The notes beneath the pieces were generated by a model, which was given only the letters and a program-made list of their open reading frames with translations, was not told the DNA's origin and ran no database searches. DNA of 53,912 nt from an uncultured Mycoplasmatota bacterium. GTDB taxonomy: Bacteria > Bacillota_I > Bacilli_A > RF39 > UBA660. Below are positions 8,317 through 16,656 of this stretch, one piece after another (the first letter of the stretch is position 1; every line of letters begins with the position of its first letter). The DNA lies in the NCBI GenBank assembly GCA_900549325.1, contig UROI01000007.1:1-53912 (forward strand), read 5' to 3'. The translations under genes and the position numbers were made by a program.

Positions 8317-9472
8317 ATAAATTCCAATTTCCGTTATTTTGATTATTAGGTACATTGCCATTCATTACAAAGTTTGAGCCACTTTGTACTAAATTGCTGT
8401 TGTAACCATTCATGTTATTTACAGGTTCTTGTGGCATTTGATTCATGTTTGGCATTGTATTTGGCATAGTGTTTGGAATACTTCCAGGCATGCTATTTGG
8501 CATACTAGGAGTTGGAGCTAGTGGCTCTACGACTGGAGTGCTTGGTACATTAACGTTTGGTATTGTACTTGGTCCAGCCATTTGTGGCATAGCATTTGGT
8601 ATTGAAGCAGGGGCTTGTTCACTCATTTGAGTGGTCCATGCTGTACTCATTTCTGGTGTATGACTCTGTACTTGCTCTGGCATAGGCACTGTCATTTGCG
8701 GTACTGGATTTGGCATAACACTTGGTGTAGGCATACTTGGTACCTCTCTTGGCTCTGTAACAGGTGTTACTACACTACCCATTCCATTATTTGTATTATT
8801 TACATTATTAAATATTGGTGATGGTTCAATTGGTTTTGGCATAACTACTTCTCTAGGTTCAAATTTTGGTGTCTGATCTGAAGCAGGAATAAAGAATGAA
8901 TCATTACTACTAGGATTTACTTCAGGAGTATGCTCTACAGTACTAGGTGCACTAGGTACTGGATTGGGAATAGTACTACTAGATGTATTATAACTATTTT
9001 CAAAGTTATTATTCATAGGAGTCGCATTCATATTTGGCTCTATACTTGGATTAGTATTTGGAGCCATATTATTTATACTCTCATTCATATTTGGCATCAT
9101 GTTTATATTTTGATTCATACCCTGTGCCATATTGTTTGACATATTCATGTCTTGACTATTCATCATGTTATCATTTAACATATTGTTGTTCATCATATTG
9201 TTATAGTTTTGATTCATCATCATACTATTATTCAAATCGTTATATCCCATATTCATATTTTGACTTACTGCATTATAATTCATATCCATGCCTTGGTTTA
9301 TCATGCTTGGATCAGCCGCTGGCATACTATTATCAACGGTTTCACTTTTTTCTCTTAGTTTCTTTTTCTTTTTAGTATCCGCGAGAAAGCCTACTACTGT
9401 AATTAATAGAATAACTAATACAATCAAAACCCACACATAATATTCTAATAAAAAATCTACTACCATTTGCAT
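8315..9472 (-). CDS. single-span membrane protein with Asn/Met/Pro low-complexity domain
   Basis: An N-terminal membrane helix (about 13-33) is followed by KKKKKLREK, so the remaining ~340 residues should be cytoplasmic. These are low complexity: first a block very rich in Asn and Met (about 60-150), then a Pro/Ser/Thr/Met block with recurring PNxMP-like units. There is no recognisable domain. The Shine-Dalgarno site GGGAGG supports the ATG. The topology is the same as that of EzrA, encoded just upstream on the same strand. The protein could be a disordered scaffold at the division site, but only gene order supports this. Confidence 0.75.
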   Translation of the reverse strand: MQMVVDFLLEYYVWVLIVLVILLITVVGFLADTKKKKKLREKSETVDNSMPAADPSMINQGMDMNYNAVSQNMNMGYNDLNNSMMMNQNYNNMMNNNMLNDNMMNSQDMNMSNNMAQGMNQNINMMPNMNESINNMAPNTNPSIEPNMNATPMNNNFENSYNTSSSTIPNPVPSAPSTVEHTPEVNPSSNDSFFIPASDQTPKFEPREVVMPKPIEPSPIFNNVNNTNNGMGSVVTPVTEPREVPSMPTPSVMPNPVPQMTVPMPEQVQSHTPEMSTAWTTQMSEQAPASIPNAMPQMAGPSTIPNVNVPSTPVVEPLAPTPSMPNSMPGSIPNTMPNTMPNMNQMPQEPVNNMNGYNSNLVQSGSNFVMNGNVPNNQNNGNWNL

Positions 9473-9534
9473 AATTTTTTCCTCCCTATTTACTCTAATA
9501 TAAGAATATCATAAATAACTTAAAAAATCAATAA

Positions 9535-11229
9535 TTAATCACTATCTATAATACTTTTATCTATAAAGCTTATACTCTTTGTGGATAATTCTAATGATTC
9601 TTTATATTTTCCTCTTCTAAATAATTCTTCTGCTTTAGTAAGAGCTATATCTATTTCTTCATAACTACTGCGATATCTATTACCATAAACAATCATCTTT
9701 TCAGCCATATCTACTATTTTTATCATATCGTTTGTCTTGTTATATATTTTAAATACTAAGTCTCTTGCAGTATCTACTCTTATATTTAGTATTTTTATAA
9801 CGATTGGTTTCTTATCTAATTCTTTTACTATTTCTCTTATTGCATCTTGTGCTTCAGTAAGTTCTATGTAATAACTACTTGGTATTACTGGTATTTTATA
9901 ATCTTTTAGACGATATTTTGACTTCTTTAATAAGTCCTCAATGGTATTTAACTGTTCTCTTGCTCTTGTTTCGTCGTCTTTCATACTAGTAATTGATCTT
10001 AACTGATAATCTAAATCGTCTTGTAATCTAGATAATTTAAGCGATAAACCATCTAATTCGTCGACTAACTTAGAATAAGCAAAGGTCTTCATTTTACCTT
10101 GATCTAATAGTATTTTATAATCTTTATTTATTTTTTCTAAATTTTTATTTAATAGACTAAATTTATTTATATCTTCATTTGATAAGTTATAATTGTATTT
10201 TATATCGTCTATTTGAAGATAGATATCTCTTACTACTTTGTTGATGTTATCAATCCTATAACTTAATTCTTTGATATTTTGTTTGAATAAATCTTTGCAT
10301 TCTTTTTCTTTATCAAAATCATTATATAAACTATTAAAGTAATCTACAAAGGTTTTTAATTCTATTATGGAATCATTCATTTCTAAATTCTTTAGATTCT
10401 CAATAATTTTATTTATTTTATCTTTTATTTCTTTGATATTATATTCAACATTTAAATAGTCTAGTGGATAACCATCTCTTCGCATTCTATTGTAATATAT
10501 TATAGTGTCCTCTATTTTATTTGGCATTACTACTGTAGCCATTAATACTATTGTAGGAACATCTGCGAGTAGTTTATCCATCTTTTTAATCTTTTCGTCC
10601 AGAAGAACTATTTTCTTTTCGACAGAAACATAATCATTGTTATCCATGGCTCTTTCAAATTCGGCAAATAGTTTGTCTATTCTACTAAACTCTTCTTCCA
10701 TTGGTTCGGTGATTACGCCAAATTCTTTTTTAGTTCTCTCAAATTTATTTTGCTGCTCACGATATACTATTTTTAATTTAGTAATAAGAGTTCGATTTCT
10801 TTCTTCAGACTTTGTTATTAACTGAACTTCTTCAAGTAATTTATCAGTCTTTTTCTTTAGAACACGTAGTTCCATTTCAATATTAGCCATTTTTCTTATA
10901 GCTTGTTTATATTCTTTTCTGTCTATTAAAAAGTCAGCATCTGATATTGAATCAGTAATACTAGGTATTGCTTCATCTCTTATTTGTTTGAAAGTATTAT
11001 CCCAATCTTCCATTTTTTCTTTTAGGTTATCTGTTTTTACTAATTCTTTAACCTTTGTTATCTCACTAAGTACTGGAACCCCAAGTAGGCTATTCTTTTC
11101 GACATCTAATTCTTCTATTTCTTTTTTATATTTTTTATTTTGATTGCTTTTAATTATAACAATAGTAATAATTATAAGGATAACTGCCAATATAATAGCT
11201 GATATAGTGATTAAAAGGACACTATCCAT
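9535..11229 (-). CDS. ezrA: septation ring formation regulator EzrA
   Basis: EzrA links FtsZ dynamics to the membrane and to peptidoglycan synthesis in low-GC Gram-positives. The 564 residues start with one membrane helix (4-26) followed by long helical, spectrin-like coiled coils to the C terminus. The juxtamembrane part contains the family pattern of a conserved Pro-Val start of the first repeat, the WDNTFKQIRDEAIPSI stretch, and ISDADFLIDRKEYKQA. The length matches B. subtilis EzrA (562). A Shine-Dalgarno site (AAAGGTGGT) lies seven bases before the ATG. Confidence 0.93.
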   Translation of the reverse strand: MDSVLLITISAIILAVILIIITIVIIKSNQNKKYKKEIEELDVEKNSLLGVPVLSEITKVKELVKTDNLKEKMEDWDNTFKQIRDEAIPSITDSISDADFLIDRKEYKQAIRKMANIEMELRVLKKKTDKLLEEVQLITKSEERNRTLITKLKIVYREQQNKFERTKKEFGVITEPMEEEFSRIDKLFAEFERAMDNNDYVSVEKKIVLLDEKIKKMDKLLADVPTIVLMATVVMPNKIEDTIIYYNRMRRDGYPLDYLNVEYNIKEIKDKINKIIENLKNLEMNDSIIELKTFVDYFNSLYNDFDKEKECKDLFKQNIKELSYRIDNINKVVRDIYLQIDDIKYNYNLSNEDINKFSLLNKNLEKINKDYKILLDQGKMKTFAYSKLVDELDGLSLKLSRLQDDLDYQLRSITSMKDDETRAREQLNTIEDLLKKSKYRLKDYKIPVIPSSYYIELTEAQDAIREIVKELDKKPIVIKILNIRVDTARDLVFKIYNKTNDMIKIVDMAEKMIVYGNRYRSSYEEIDIALTKAEELFRRGKYKESLELSTKSISFIDKSIIDSD

Positions 11230-11324
11230 ATGTTACCACCTTTCCTACCTATAATATATTTTACCACACTTTTAATTTTTTTAACATTATTTTTTAGAAT
11301 AATTTTATTTTTTTTATTTTGTGT

Positions 11325-11348
11325 AAAAAAAAGATAGCTTCCGCTATC
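11325..11348 (-). terminator. intrinsic terminator upstream of ezrA
   Basis: GATAGC/GCTATC with a four-base loop is followed by eight T on the minus strand, just after the stop at 11360. Confidence 0.85.
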
Positions 11349-11359
11349 AATAATTTTAT

Positions 11360-12124
11360 TTATAATACATATCTAGTAATGATAAAGTATAAGGCTGCTC
11401 CTAGTACTAGAAGACCGAATATTAAGAAGAATATCTTTATTCCATTATGAGATTTTTCTTCAAATAATTTTCCATCTTCATCATCTTCGTCAAAGTCTTT
11501 TTTACTAAAATTAAATGATCCACTATAAAAGGTTTCTCCTTCTTTTATTTTCTTTATCATAGTAACTTCATCTTTGACAATAGGATCAGTTACTACTGTA
11601 TTATCGTCACCTTTTAAGTCAACAAGTATATCAAGTGGAAGTGAATTAGTGTTACTTTCTTTTTTATCTTTATCTTCTTTTGGTACTTCTTCTGAAAGTT
11701 CCATAGCATCGTCAGCTTCAGGTATATCTGGAATGTTAGCATCTTCAAGATTAGTTAAAAAGTTAGTATTTATTTTAGGTTCTTCTTGATTAGCTTCAGC
11801 ATTCTTATTTATTTCATTTTTAGCATTTTCAAGTAGAACATTAATATCATATATTCTACTACTTTCTTTAGGCTCTTCTTTAGTTACTTCCCTTTTAGGA
11901 AGAGTAACTGTTCTACCTAAATCTTTGGCCTTTCTGTATTCGTCTCTACTGGAAACTATTTCTCTTAGGCCATTTATATCTATTTCATTGGAATTATCAG
12001 GTATTGGTAAATTATCTAGTTCAGATATTTCTGATGAAATATCTCTATAAAGTTTTTCATTTCTTTTAGTTCTATTAAATTCACTTAAATCTTCTTTATA
12101 ATATTTTTCCATTCTACTTTCCAT
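11360..12124 (-). CDS. acidic tail-anchored membrane protein of unknown function
   Basis: The 254 residues are mostly polar and strongly acidic, with many Glu and Asp, and end with one membrane helix (about 229-250). There is no signal peptide, so the long N-terminal part should face the cytoplasm. No domain is recognised. The N-terminal ~90 residues look helical (RTKRNEKLYRDISSEISELD). The gene is followed by its own terminator and so is probably transcribed apart from ezrA. It adds a third protein of this cluster with a disordered cytoplasmic region held by one membrane span. Confidence 0.72.
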   Translation of the reverse strand: MESRMEKYYKEDLSEFNRTKRNEKLYRDISSEISELDNLPIPDNSNEIDINGLREIVSSRDEYRKAKDLGRTVTLPKREVTKEEPKESSRIYDINVLLENAKNEINKNAEANQEEPKINTNFLTNLEDANIPDIPEADDAMELSEEVPKEDKDKKESNTNSLPLDILVDLKGDDNTVVTDPIVKDEVTMIKKIKEGETFYSGSFNFSKKDFDEDDEDGKLFEEKSHNGIKIFFLIFGLLVLGAALYFIITRYVL

Positions 12125-12185
12125 ATTGCTCTACCTCTACTATTAATATAATAACATATTTTTTTGATAAATAAAAGATTTTATG

Positions 12186-12213
12186 TTGATTTTTTATTTG
12201 ATTTTGATATAAT
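12186..12213 (+). promoter_or_regulatory. sigma-A-type promoter of the ferredoxin gene
   Basis: TTGATT and TATAAT are separated by 16 bases, upstream of the Shine-Dalgarno site AGAAGG. Confidence 0.65.
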
Positions 12214-12235
12214 TAAATAGAAAGAAGGTATGATT

Positions 12236-12424
12236 ATGGAATTAAAAATTAATAAGGATAAATGTATTGGATGTGGACAATGTGTTAGTCTATGTGAAGA
12301 TGTATTTGATTTTGATGATGATAATTTAGCTAAGGTTATTGAAACCCCAGTAGCAGAAGAACATGAAGAAGAAGCTACTACTGCTTTAGAATCTTGTCCA
12401 ACAGGAGCTATCGAAGAAGAGTAA
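12236..12424 (+). CDS. fer: small 4Fe-4S ferredoxin
   Basis: This 62-residue acidic protein carries CIGCGQC near its N terminus and a distant C-P (CPTGAIEEE) near the end, the pattern of single-cluster ferredoxins such as B. subtilis Fer. The intervening cluster ligand is present in CVSLCEDVF, although only three Cys of the classic set are used together with the final one. An ATG six bases upstream is too close to AGAAGG to be used, so the second ATG is preferred. It is a candidate low-potential electron carrier for the Rnf-like module at 2601-5251, which is inference. The stop codon lies in the loop of the terminator. Confidence 0.92.
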   Translation: MELKINKDKCIGCGQCVSLCEDVFDFDDDNLAKVIETPVAEEHEEEATTALESCPTGAIEEE

Positions 12425-12436
12425 TCTTCTTTTTTT
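12415..12436 (+). terminator. intrinsic terminator of the ferredoxin gene
   Basis: AGAAGA/TCTTCT with a GTAA loop containing the stop codon is followed by six T. Confidence 0.75.
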
Positions 12437-13166
12437 ATTTACTACTTAGATAAACTACTTCTACTGCTTCACCAAAAGCATTTTTTTCTTTTACTTTTCT
12501 GACTGTTTTAATTATATTTCTATTAATAAGACTATCTATTCTTTCTTGAAAACATGCATCCATAGCAAAGCCTGCTAATCTCTTACTTAGACATTCTCCT
12601 ACTAGACTCCAATACCTTATCTCTTTATTTTGTTTTAATATATCTATTATCTTTTCATCTAGATAATTATAAGAATATGATTTTATATTACTATCAACTA
12701 CCCTTATATCTTTATTTTCTTTTACTAAAGTACTCCATATTTCTTTATAATAATTAATATCTTTATCATTTAATCTAATACTTTTCTTAGTAAATTCTTC
12801 TATTTCTTCTTTATTATAACTACTTAAATAATATTTATTACTTCTATATATATCACATAGGTAAATACTAATATTGTAACTACTTAGATAATTTATTAAA
12901 TACAGTACATTACAAACATCTTCATTGTCTTTACTACTGTACCATATTCTAACACTACTATATTTAGTTATCATTTCTTTTAATTCAGTTAATTTATCAT
13001 ATACATTTATTTTTATCCATCCTATTTTTCTTTCTTTTTGTTTTTCTATATTTTTAATACTTCCAAAACATAGCAAAAGACAAAAAGACATAATACTATT
13101 ACTATTAAAGATATTAGTATCTTCAAGTATTTTTTTATCACTATCACTAATTGTTATTTCTAACAT
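12435..13166 (-). CDS. DUF1835/DUF3658 domain protein
   Basis: The middle of the protein (about 70-110) has the VRIWYSSKDNEDVCNVLYLI pattern of DUF1835. The C-terminal part (about 175-225) has the arrangement of DUF3658, with an aromatic-Gly stretch, a conserved Asp and an Arg-Ile-x-x-Leu-Ile helix leading into a basic end. The biochemical role of the family is unknown. The gene starts at the ATG at 13166 because GGTGAT lies eight bases before it; the upstream in-frame ATG at 13181 has no ribosome binding site. It is convergent with the ferredoxin gene. Length is about 243 residues. Confidence 0.75.
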   Translation of the reverse strand: MLEITISDSDKKILEDTNIFNSNSIMSFCLLLCFGSIKNIEKQKERKIGWIKINVYDKLTELKEMITKYSSVRIWYSSKDNEDVCNVLYLINYLSSYNISIYLCDIYRSNKYYLSSYNKEEIEEFTKKSIRLNDKDINYYKEIWSTLVKENKDIRVVDSNIKSYSYNYLDEKIIDILKQNKEIRYWSLVGECLSKRLAGFAMDACFQERIDSLINRNIIKTVRKVKEKNAFGEAVEVVYLSSK

Positions 13167-13236
13167 AAAATAATCACCCATCTATAAAATACAATAAATA
13201 TTTTTATTTGTCAATTTCCTGGTATATACTACCCTC

Positions 13237-13328
13237 TTCTATATGATAGATATGGCTGATATATTTATTTTAGGGCAATACTTTGGCTCAAATAAACACT
13301 ATTAAGACTTAGAATAAGGCTTAATGTG
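13237..13328 (-). repeat. tandem-hairpin element copy 2 (with diverged tail)
   Basis: Read on the minus strand, after the terminator of the sensor kinase gene: hairpin 1 has stem CACATTAAG with CTTAATAGTG and core GCC...GTC. Hairpin 2 has TTTATTT/AAATAAA with a degenerate core. These are followed by a tail ATATATCAGCCATATC-TATCATATAGAAG, clearly related to the tail of other copies. It is the most diverged copy and lies on the opposite strand to most others. Confidence 0.65.
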
Positions 13329-13339
13329 AACATAAAGAA

Positions 13340-13363
13340 AAGAACCCTAAAATTAGAGTTCTT
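13340..13363 (-). terminator. intrinsic terminator of the two-component operon
   Basis: On the minus strand AAGAAC/GTTCTT with an inner CTAA/TTAG helix is followed by TTTCTTT. Confidence 0.75.
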
Positions 13364-14618
13364 AACTTATTATAAACTTAACACCATTTTTGGTATTCTG
13401 AATGTTAATGTCATAATTTAAGAATGTAAGTGTTTTCTTTACGATAGATAATCCTAAGCCAAATACACCATTAACCCCCTTTTCAAAAGGAGAAAAGATA
13501 TTATTTAATACATCTTTATCAATATTTGGTCCATCATTAAATAGAATTATCTTATTATTTTTTATGGTTATCTTTATTTCTTTATTAGCATATCTAATAA
13601 AGTTATTTAATATATTATCTATAATTGCTTCCCACATCTCACTACTACCTTTAAAGATAGTATTTTTTTCATCGATATCTAGAGTGAATTTAACATCATT
13701 TCTTACTAAAGAGAATTTATCTACTGAATCAAAGACTACTTTACTGACATCACACCTTTCTTTTATAATATCTTTTTTGTCTTTGAAATAGTTTAATTTA
13801 TTAAGGTACAATAAGGAGTGAACTTTACCTTCTAATTTGGATAACTGCTCTTTAGATACTTTTACGGCTTCTTTATCTGTTATTACACCATCTTCGAATG
13901 CTTCGATATAGGATTTCATTACTGTGATAGGAGTCTTAAAATCATGGGAAATGTTTTGGTACATTTGATTTTTATATTCTTCTTCTTCTTTCAAATATAC
14001 ACGCATTTTCTCCAAAGCTACCTCAAGGGTAGATATTTCATCTTCATAATCATATTTTATCTTATGATTATAGTTATCGTTATTTAAGTTATCTATTTTT
14101 TCTTTTAATTTTTTTATTCTATTAACTAAGCTATTAGACCATATTAGGATAACCATTGATACTATTATAAAGGTTATACCTACTACTAGAAGGATTATTT
14201 TGAATATTGACATACGCATATCATTTATATAACTACTACCAGTAAGTGCTATTTTCTTAGTATTATTTGAAGTAATAGTACTATAATAATATACTTTCTT
14301 GTTATAGAGGAATTTTCCTTCTTCTTTATTTATTTTACTTAGAATTTCTTTAGGAGAATCTAATCCTATTACTTTATTTAAGTTATTTGATATAAATATA
14401 TTTTCATTATTTACATATATATAGGCTACTTCACTATTTATTTTACTATTCTCTGGGCTATCTAATATATTTAAAGATTCACCAAGATAGTTATATAGAT
14501 TATCTTCGTATATTGGTAATAGGTTTCTAGGTAATATTATTCCTAGTGATATTATCATTATTGCCACTATTACTATGCAAATAAATAGTAATTGCTCTGT
14601 TAAATTAGGCTTTCTCAT
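13362..14618 (-). CDS. membrane sensor histidine kinase
   Basis: The 418-residue protein has a membrane helix at about 8-28, an extracytoplasmic sensor of ~100 residues, a second helix at about 134-158 and a HAMP linker. The dimerisation helix carries the phosphorylated His in NISHDFKTPI. The ATPase domain has an N box (DNILNNFIRYAN) and a GLGLSIV glycine box, but the DxGxG box is reduced to NDGPN. It should phosphorylate the response regulator whose stop codon it overlaps by four bases. The signal is unknown; the sensor region shows no recognised fold. Confidence 0.92.
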   Translation of the reverse strand: MRKPNLTEQLLFICIVIVAIMIISLGIILPRNLLPIYEDNLYNYLGESLNILDSPENSKINSEVAYIYVNNENIFISNNLNKVIGLDSPKEILSKINKEEGKFLYNKKVYYYSTITSNNTKKIALTGSSYINDMRMSIFKIILLVVGITFIIVSMVILIWSNSLVNRIKKLKEKIDNLNNDNYNHKIKYDYEDEISTLEVALEKMRVYLKEEEEYKNQMYQNISHDFKTPITVMKSYIEAFEDGVITDKEAVKVSKEQLSKLEGKVHSLLYLNKLNYFKDKKDIIKERCDVSKVVFDSVDKFSLVRNDVKFTLDIDEKNTIFKGSSEMWEAIIDNILNNFIRYANKEIKITIKNNKIILFNDGPNIDKDVLNNIFSPFEKGVNGVFGLGLSIVKKTLTFLNYDINIQNTKNGVKFIIS

Positions 14619-15271
14619 AATAATCTATACCCATAGCCATATATTGTATTTATATCTAACTCTGGCATTTTCTTTCTTAGTCTTCTGACTAGGTCATCTA
14701 CTACTCTATCGGTACCGAAATAGTTTTCTCCCCAAATGTTGTTTAGAATATCATCCCTTGAGAAGGACTTATTTATATTGGTAACGAACATATAGAGTAA
14801 ATCGAACTCTAAAGTAGTTAGGTTTATGCATTCTTCTTTGTGAAGTACCATTCTTTTTTCTAAGTCTATTGTATAATCTTTATAGGTAAGTTTTTGTTTT
14901 TCTTTGGAGTAGACTCTTTTTATGATGTTGCCCACTCTAAGTACTAGTTCTTTAGGAGAATATGGTTTAGCTATGTAGTCATCACTCCCTAATTCTAAAC
15001 CAATTATTTTATCTAGATCTTTGTCTCTCGCGGATGTAAATATTACTGGTACATCGGGATTCTCCTCACGGATTTTCTTTATAATGTCATATCCACTGAT
15101 GGTATCTCCAAGCATTATATCTAATATCCATAAATCTACATCTTTATTTATGTTGTTTATGGTACTTTCTCCATCATAATAGGATACTACATTATAGCCT
15201 TCTTTTTCTAGATATGTTCTTATTAGATTATTTAAATCTTTTTCATCCTCTACTAGTGCTATTGTTTTCAT
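14615..15271 (-). CDS. OmpR-family response regulator
   Basis: A receiver domain (about 1-115) has the acidic pair in VEDEKD, the phosphorylated Asp in LDIMLG and the conserved Lys in AKPYSP. A winged-helix DNA-binding domain (about 125-218) ends with VDDLVRRLRKKM and IYGYGYRLL. An in-frame GTG upstream lies inside the Shine-Dalgarno site AGGAAGTGAT, so the ATG at 15271 is the start, giving 218 residues. It is the first gene of the two-gene operon with the histidine kinase. Its targets cannot be read from this window. Confidence 0.94.
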   Translation of the reverse strand: MKTIALVEDEKDLNNLIRTYLEKEGYNVVSYYDGESTINNINKDVDLWILDIMLGDTISGYDIIKKIREENPDVPVIFTSARDKDLDKIIGLELGSDDYIAKPYSPKELVLRVGNIIKRVYSKEKQKLTYKDYTIDLEKRMVLHKEECINLTTLEFDLLYMFVTNINKSFSRDDILNNIWGENYFGTDRVVDDLVRRLRKKMPELDINTIYGYGYRLL

Positions 15272-15437
15272 ATGTATCACTTCCTAAATATAGTATAACA
15301 CAAAATTAATATTTTTTCTTATCTAATCATCTATCACCTCTTTTCATAATTTAATTATATTATTTTTATTTGGGTGAATTATCAAATAAATGTGGTAAAT
15401 TATGGGAAGTAATAATATAATGTATTGGTGAATGTAT

Positions 15438-16043
15438 ATGGAATATAAAAGAATTTCTTTGGATTATAAGAGTTTAGAACCTTATATTGATGATAGAACA
15501 CTAGATCTTCATTATAATATTCATTATAGAAATTATACGGATATGTTAAATAAGTATTTGAAGGATATTAATTATGATTATAAGGATTCTCCTGAATACC
15601 TTGCTAAGCATATTGATATACTACCTATGGAGAATAGAGATGAGATATTATTTAATCTAGGAGGATATTTAAATCATAGTTTATATTTTTATAATTTGAC
15701 TAATAAGAAGAAAGATATACCTATAGAACTTCTTAATCTTATTAATAAATATTTTGGTTCTTTTTCTTTATTTAGAGAGGAATTTATTGATATGGCTATG
15801 GAAGTTAAAGGTAGTGGATATACTTTTTTGGTAATGGATAGGAATAATAAACTTAGAATTATTAATACTTCTAATCAGGATACTCCTTATTATTATGGTT
15901 TTACTCCTATTATGACTATTGATGTATGGGAACATGCTTATTATTTAAAATATACTTATTTAAGAAAGAAATACTTAGAGAATGTTTTTGATATTATTGA
16001 TTTTGATAAGGTATATAAGTTATATTTGGATAATATTGTATAA
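15438..16043 (+). CDS. sodA: Fe/Mn superoxide dismutase family protein, divergent
   Basis: The enzyme family converts superoxide to oxygen and peroxide. The four metal ligands are visible: His in LDLHYNIHYRNY, His in GGYLNHSLYF, and Asp and His in DVWEHAYYLKY. The gateway Tyr of HYRNY is kept too. Several residues that line the usual active site have changed: the His of the GGHxNH motif is Tyr, and the GSGWxWL motif is GSGYTFL. The second ATG at 15438 is chosen because GGTGA abuts the first one. The gene is monocistronic and its stop is one base before a tandem-hairpin element. Activity is likely, but metal preference is uncertain. Confidence 0.88.
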   Translation: MEYKRISLDYKSLEPYIDDRTLDLHYNIHYRNYTDMLNKYLKDINYDYKDSPEYLAKHIDILPMENRDEILFNLGGYLNHSLYFYNLTNKKKDIPIELLNLINKYFGSFSLFREEFIDMAMEVKGSGYTFLVMDRNNKLRIINTSNQDTPYYYGFTPIMTIDVWEHAYYLKYTYLRKKYLENVFDIIDFDKVYKLYLDNIV

Positions 16044-16044
16044 T

Positions 16045-16127
16045 CACTCTATAGCCTAAGGTCTATAGAGTGTTGTTGTTAGCCTGTAGTCTAACAACAA
16101 TATATCTACATATCTATTATATATAAG
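16045..16127 (+). repeat. tandem-hairpin element copy 3 (two hairpins plus tail)
   Basis: Hairpin 1 (16045-16072) has arms CACTCTATAG/CTATAGAGTG, and hairpin 2 (16073-16100) has arms TTGTTGTTAG/CTAACAACAA; both have the GCC...GTC core. The tail (16101-16127) starts with the mini-hairpin ATAT-CTAC-ATAT and ends CTATTATATATAAG. The element begins one base after the sodA stop. Confidence 0.85.
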
Positions 16128-16167
16128 AGAGGGGATATATTTAGTATTAGTTTAGTAATTGTAATTA

Positions 16168-16184
16168 GTGCCACACTGTGGCAC
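16168..16184. repeat. isolated palindrome with arms GTGCCACA
   Basis: Perfect 8+1+8 palindrome followed by CTTTTT. It matches the type found inside the DUF1016 copies, but no other DUF1016 sequence is left around it. Confidence 0.7.
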
Positions 16185-16202
16185 CTTTTTAATGCAATAT
16201 AT

Positions 16203-16440
16203 TTATATGATTATTTGGTCAGCCAGTGGTTGACCTTTTTAAATAACCAAGTTATAGTAATGATCTCTAAATTAATTGTGTCGTAAACAATAGATAAAGC
16301 AATTGTTGCGCCAGTGGCGCAATTTTTCTTATAACAAATAAAATCTTTAATAGATAATAATTCACAATAATGAGACCAAGTTAATTGGTGCGACAGTGTC
16401 GCACCTTTTTCAATAATTAAATTAAATTGGCTCATACATT
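16203..16440 (-). pseudogene. DUF1016 gene remnants with three palindromes
   Basis: On the minus strand the segment encodes the diagnostic centre of DUF1016 proteins, KGATLSHQLTWSHYCELL, starting after the palindrome with arms GGTGCGACA (16387-16405). Further along there are two more palindromes, TTGCGCCA (16306-16322) and GGTCAGCCA/TGGTTGACC (16217-16235). The latter two are each preceded by codons for a Lys and followed by remnants of the same linker. The rest of the gene is missing. It is a pile of partial copies and not an intact gene. Confidence 0.7.
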
Positions 16441-16656
16441 TTAAACTGCAACAGACTATTTATTTTTGATATTCTTTATTTTGGATTTTTTCTTTTCACT
16501 CTCCTTTACTTAAACATTACTCTAAAGATATTTTAATATAATACTCTATTTCATTAATATCTTTAAATGATAAAAGTTCGCAATAATGACTCCATGTCAA
16601 TTAGGCAGGCATTGCCTGCCCTTTTTGATATATCAAACAAAACTTTCTCATATTCT
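16440..16656 (-). pseudogene. DUF1016 middle fragment, first 217-bp unit
   Basis: The minus strand encodes an N-terminal-to-middle piece of DUF1016 (NMRKFCLIYQKGQAMPA, stop, LTWSHYCELLSFKDINEIEY) with an in-frame TAA right after the palindrome with arms GGCAGGCA (16604-16620) and another stop further on. The sequence at 16440-16484 recurs at 16657-16699, showing a direct duplication with a 217-base period. Confidence 0.72.

Noticed and set aside
8445..9375. Several long plus-strand reading frames opposite the Asn/Met-rich gene
   Set aside because: They are shadows of its repetitive codons, have no ribosome binding sites and give implausible proteins rich in Cys, Tyr and Trp.
12236..12424. 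Ferredoxin as part of an rnf operon
   Set aside because: It is on the other strand with its own promoter and terminator, 7 kb away; only a functional link can be proposed.
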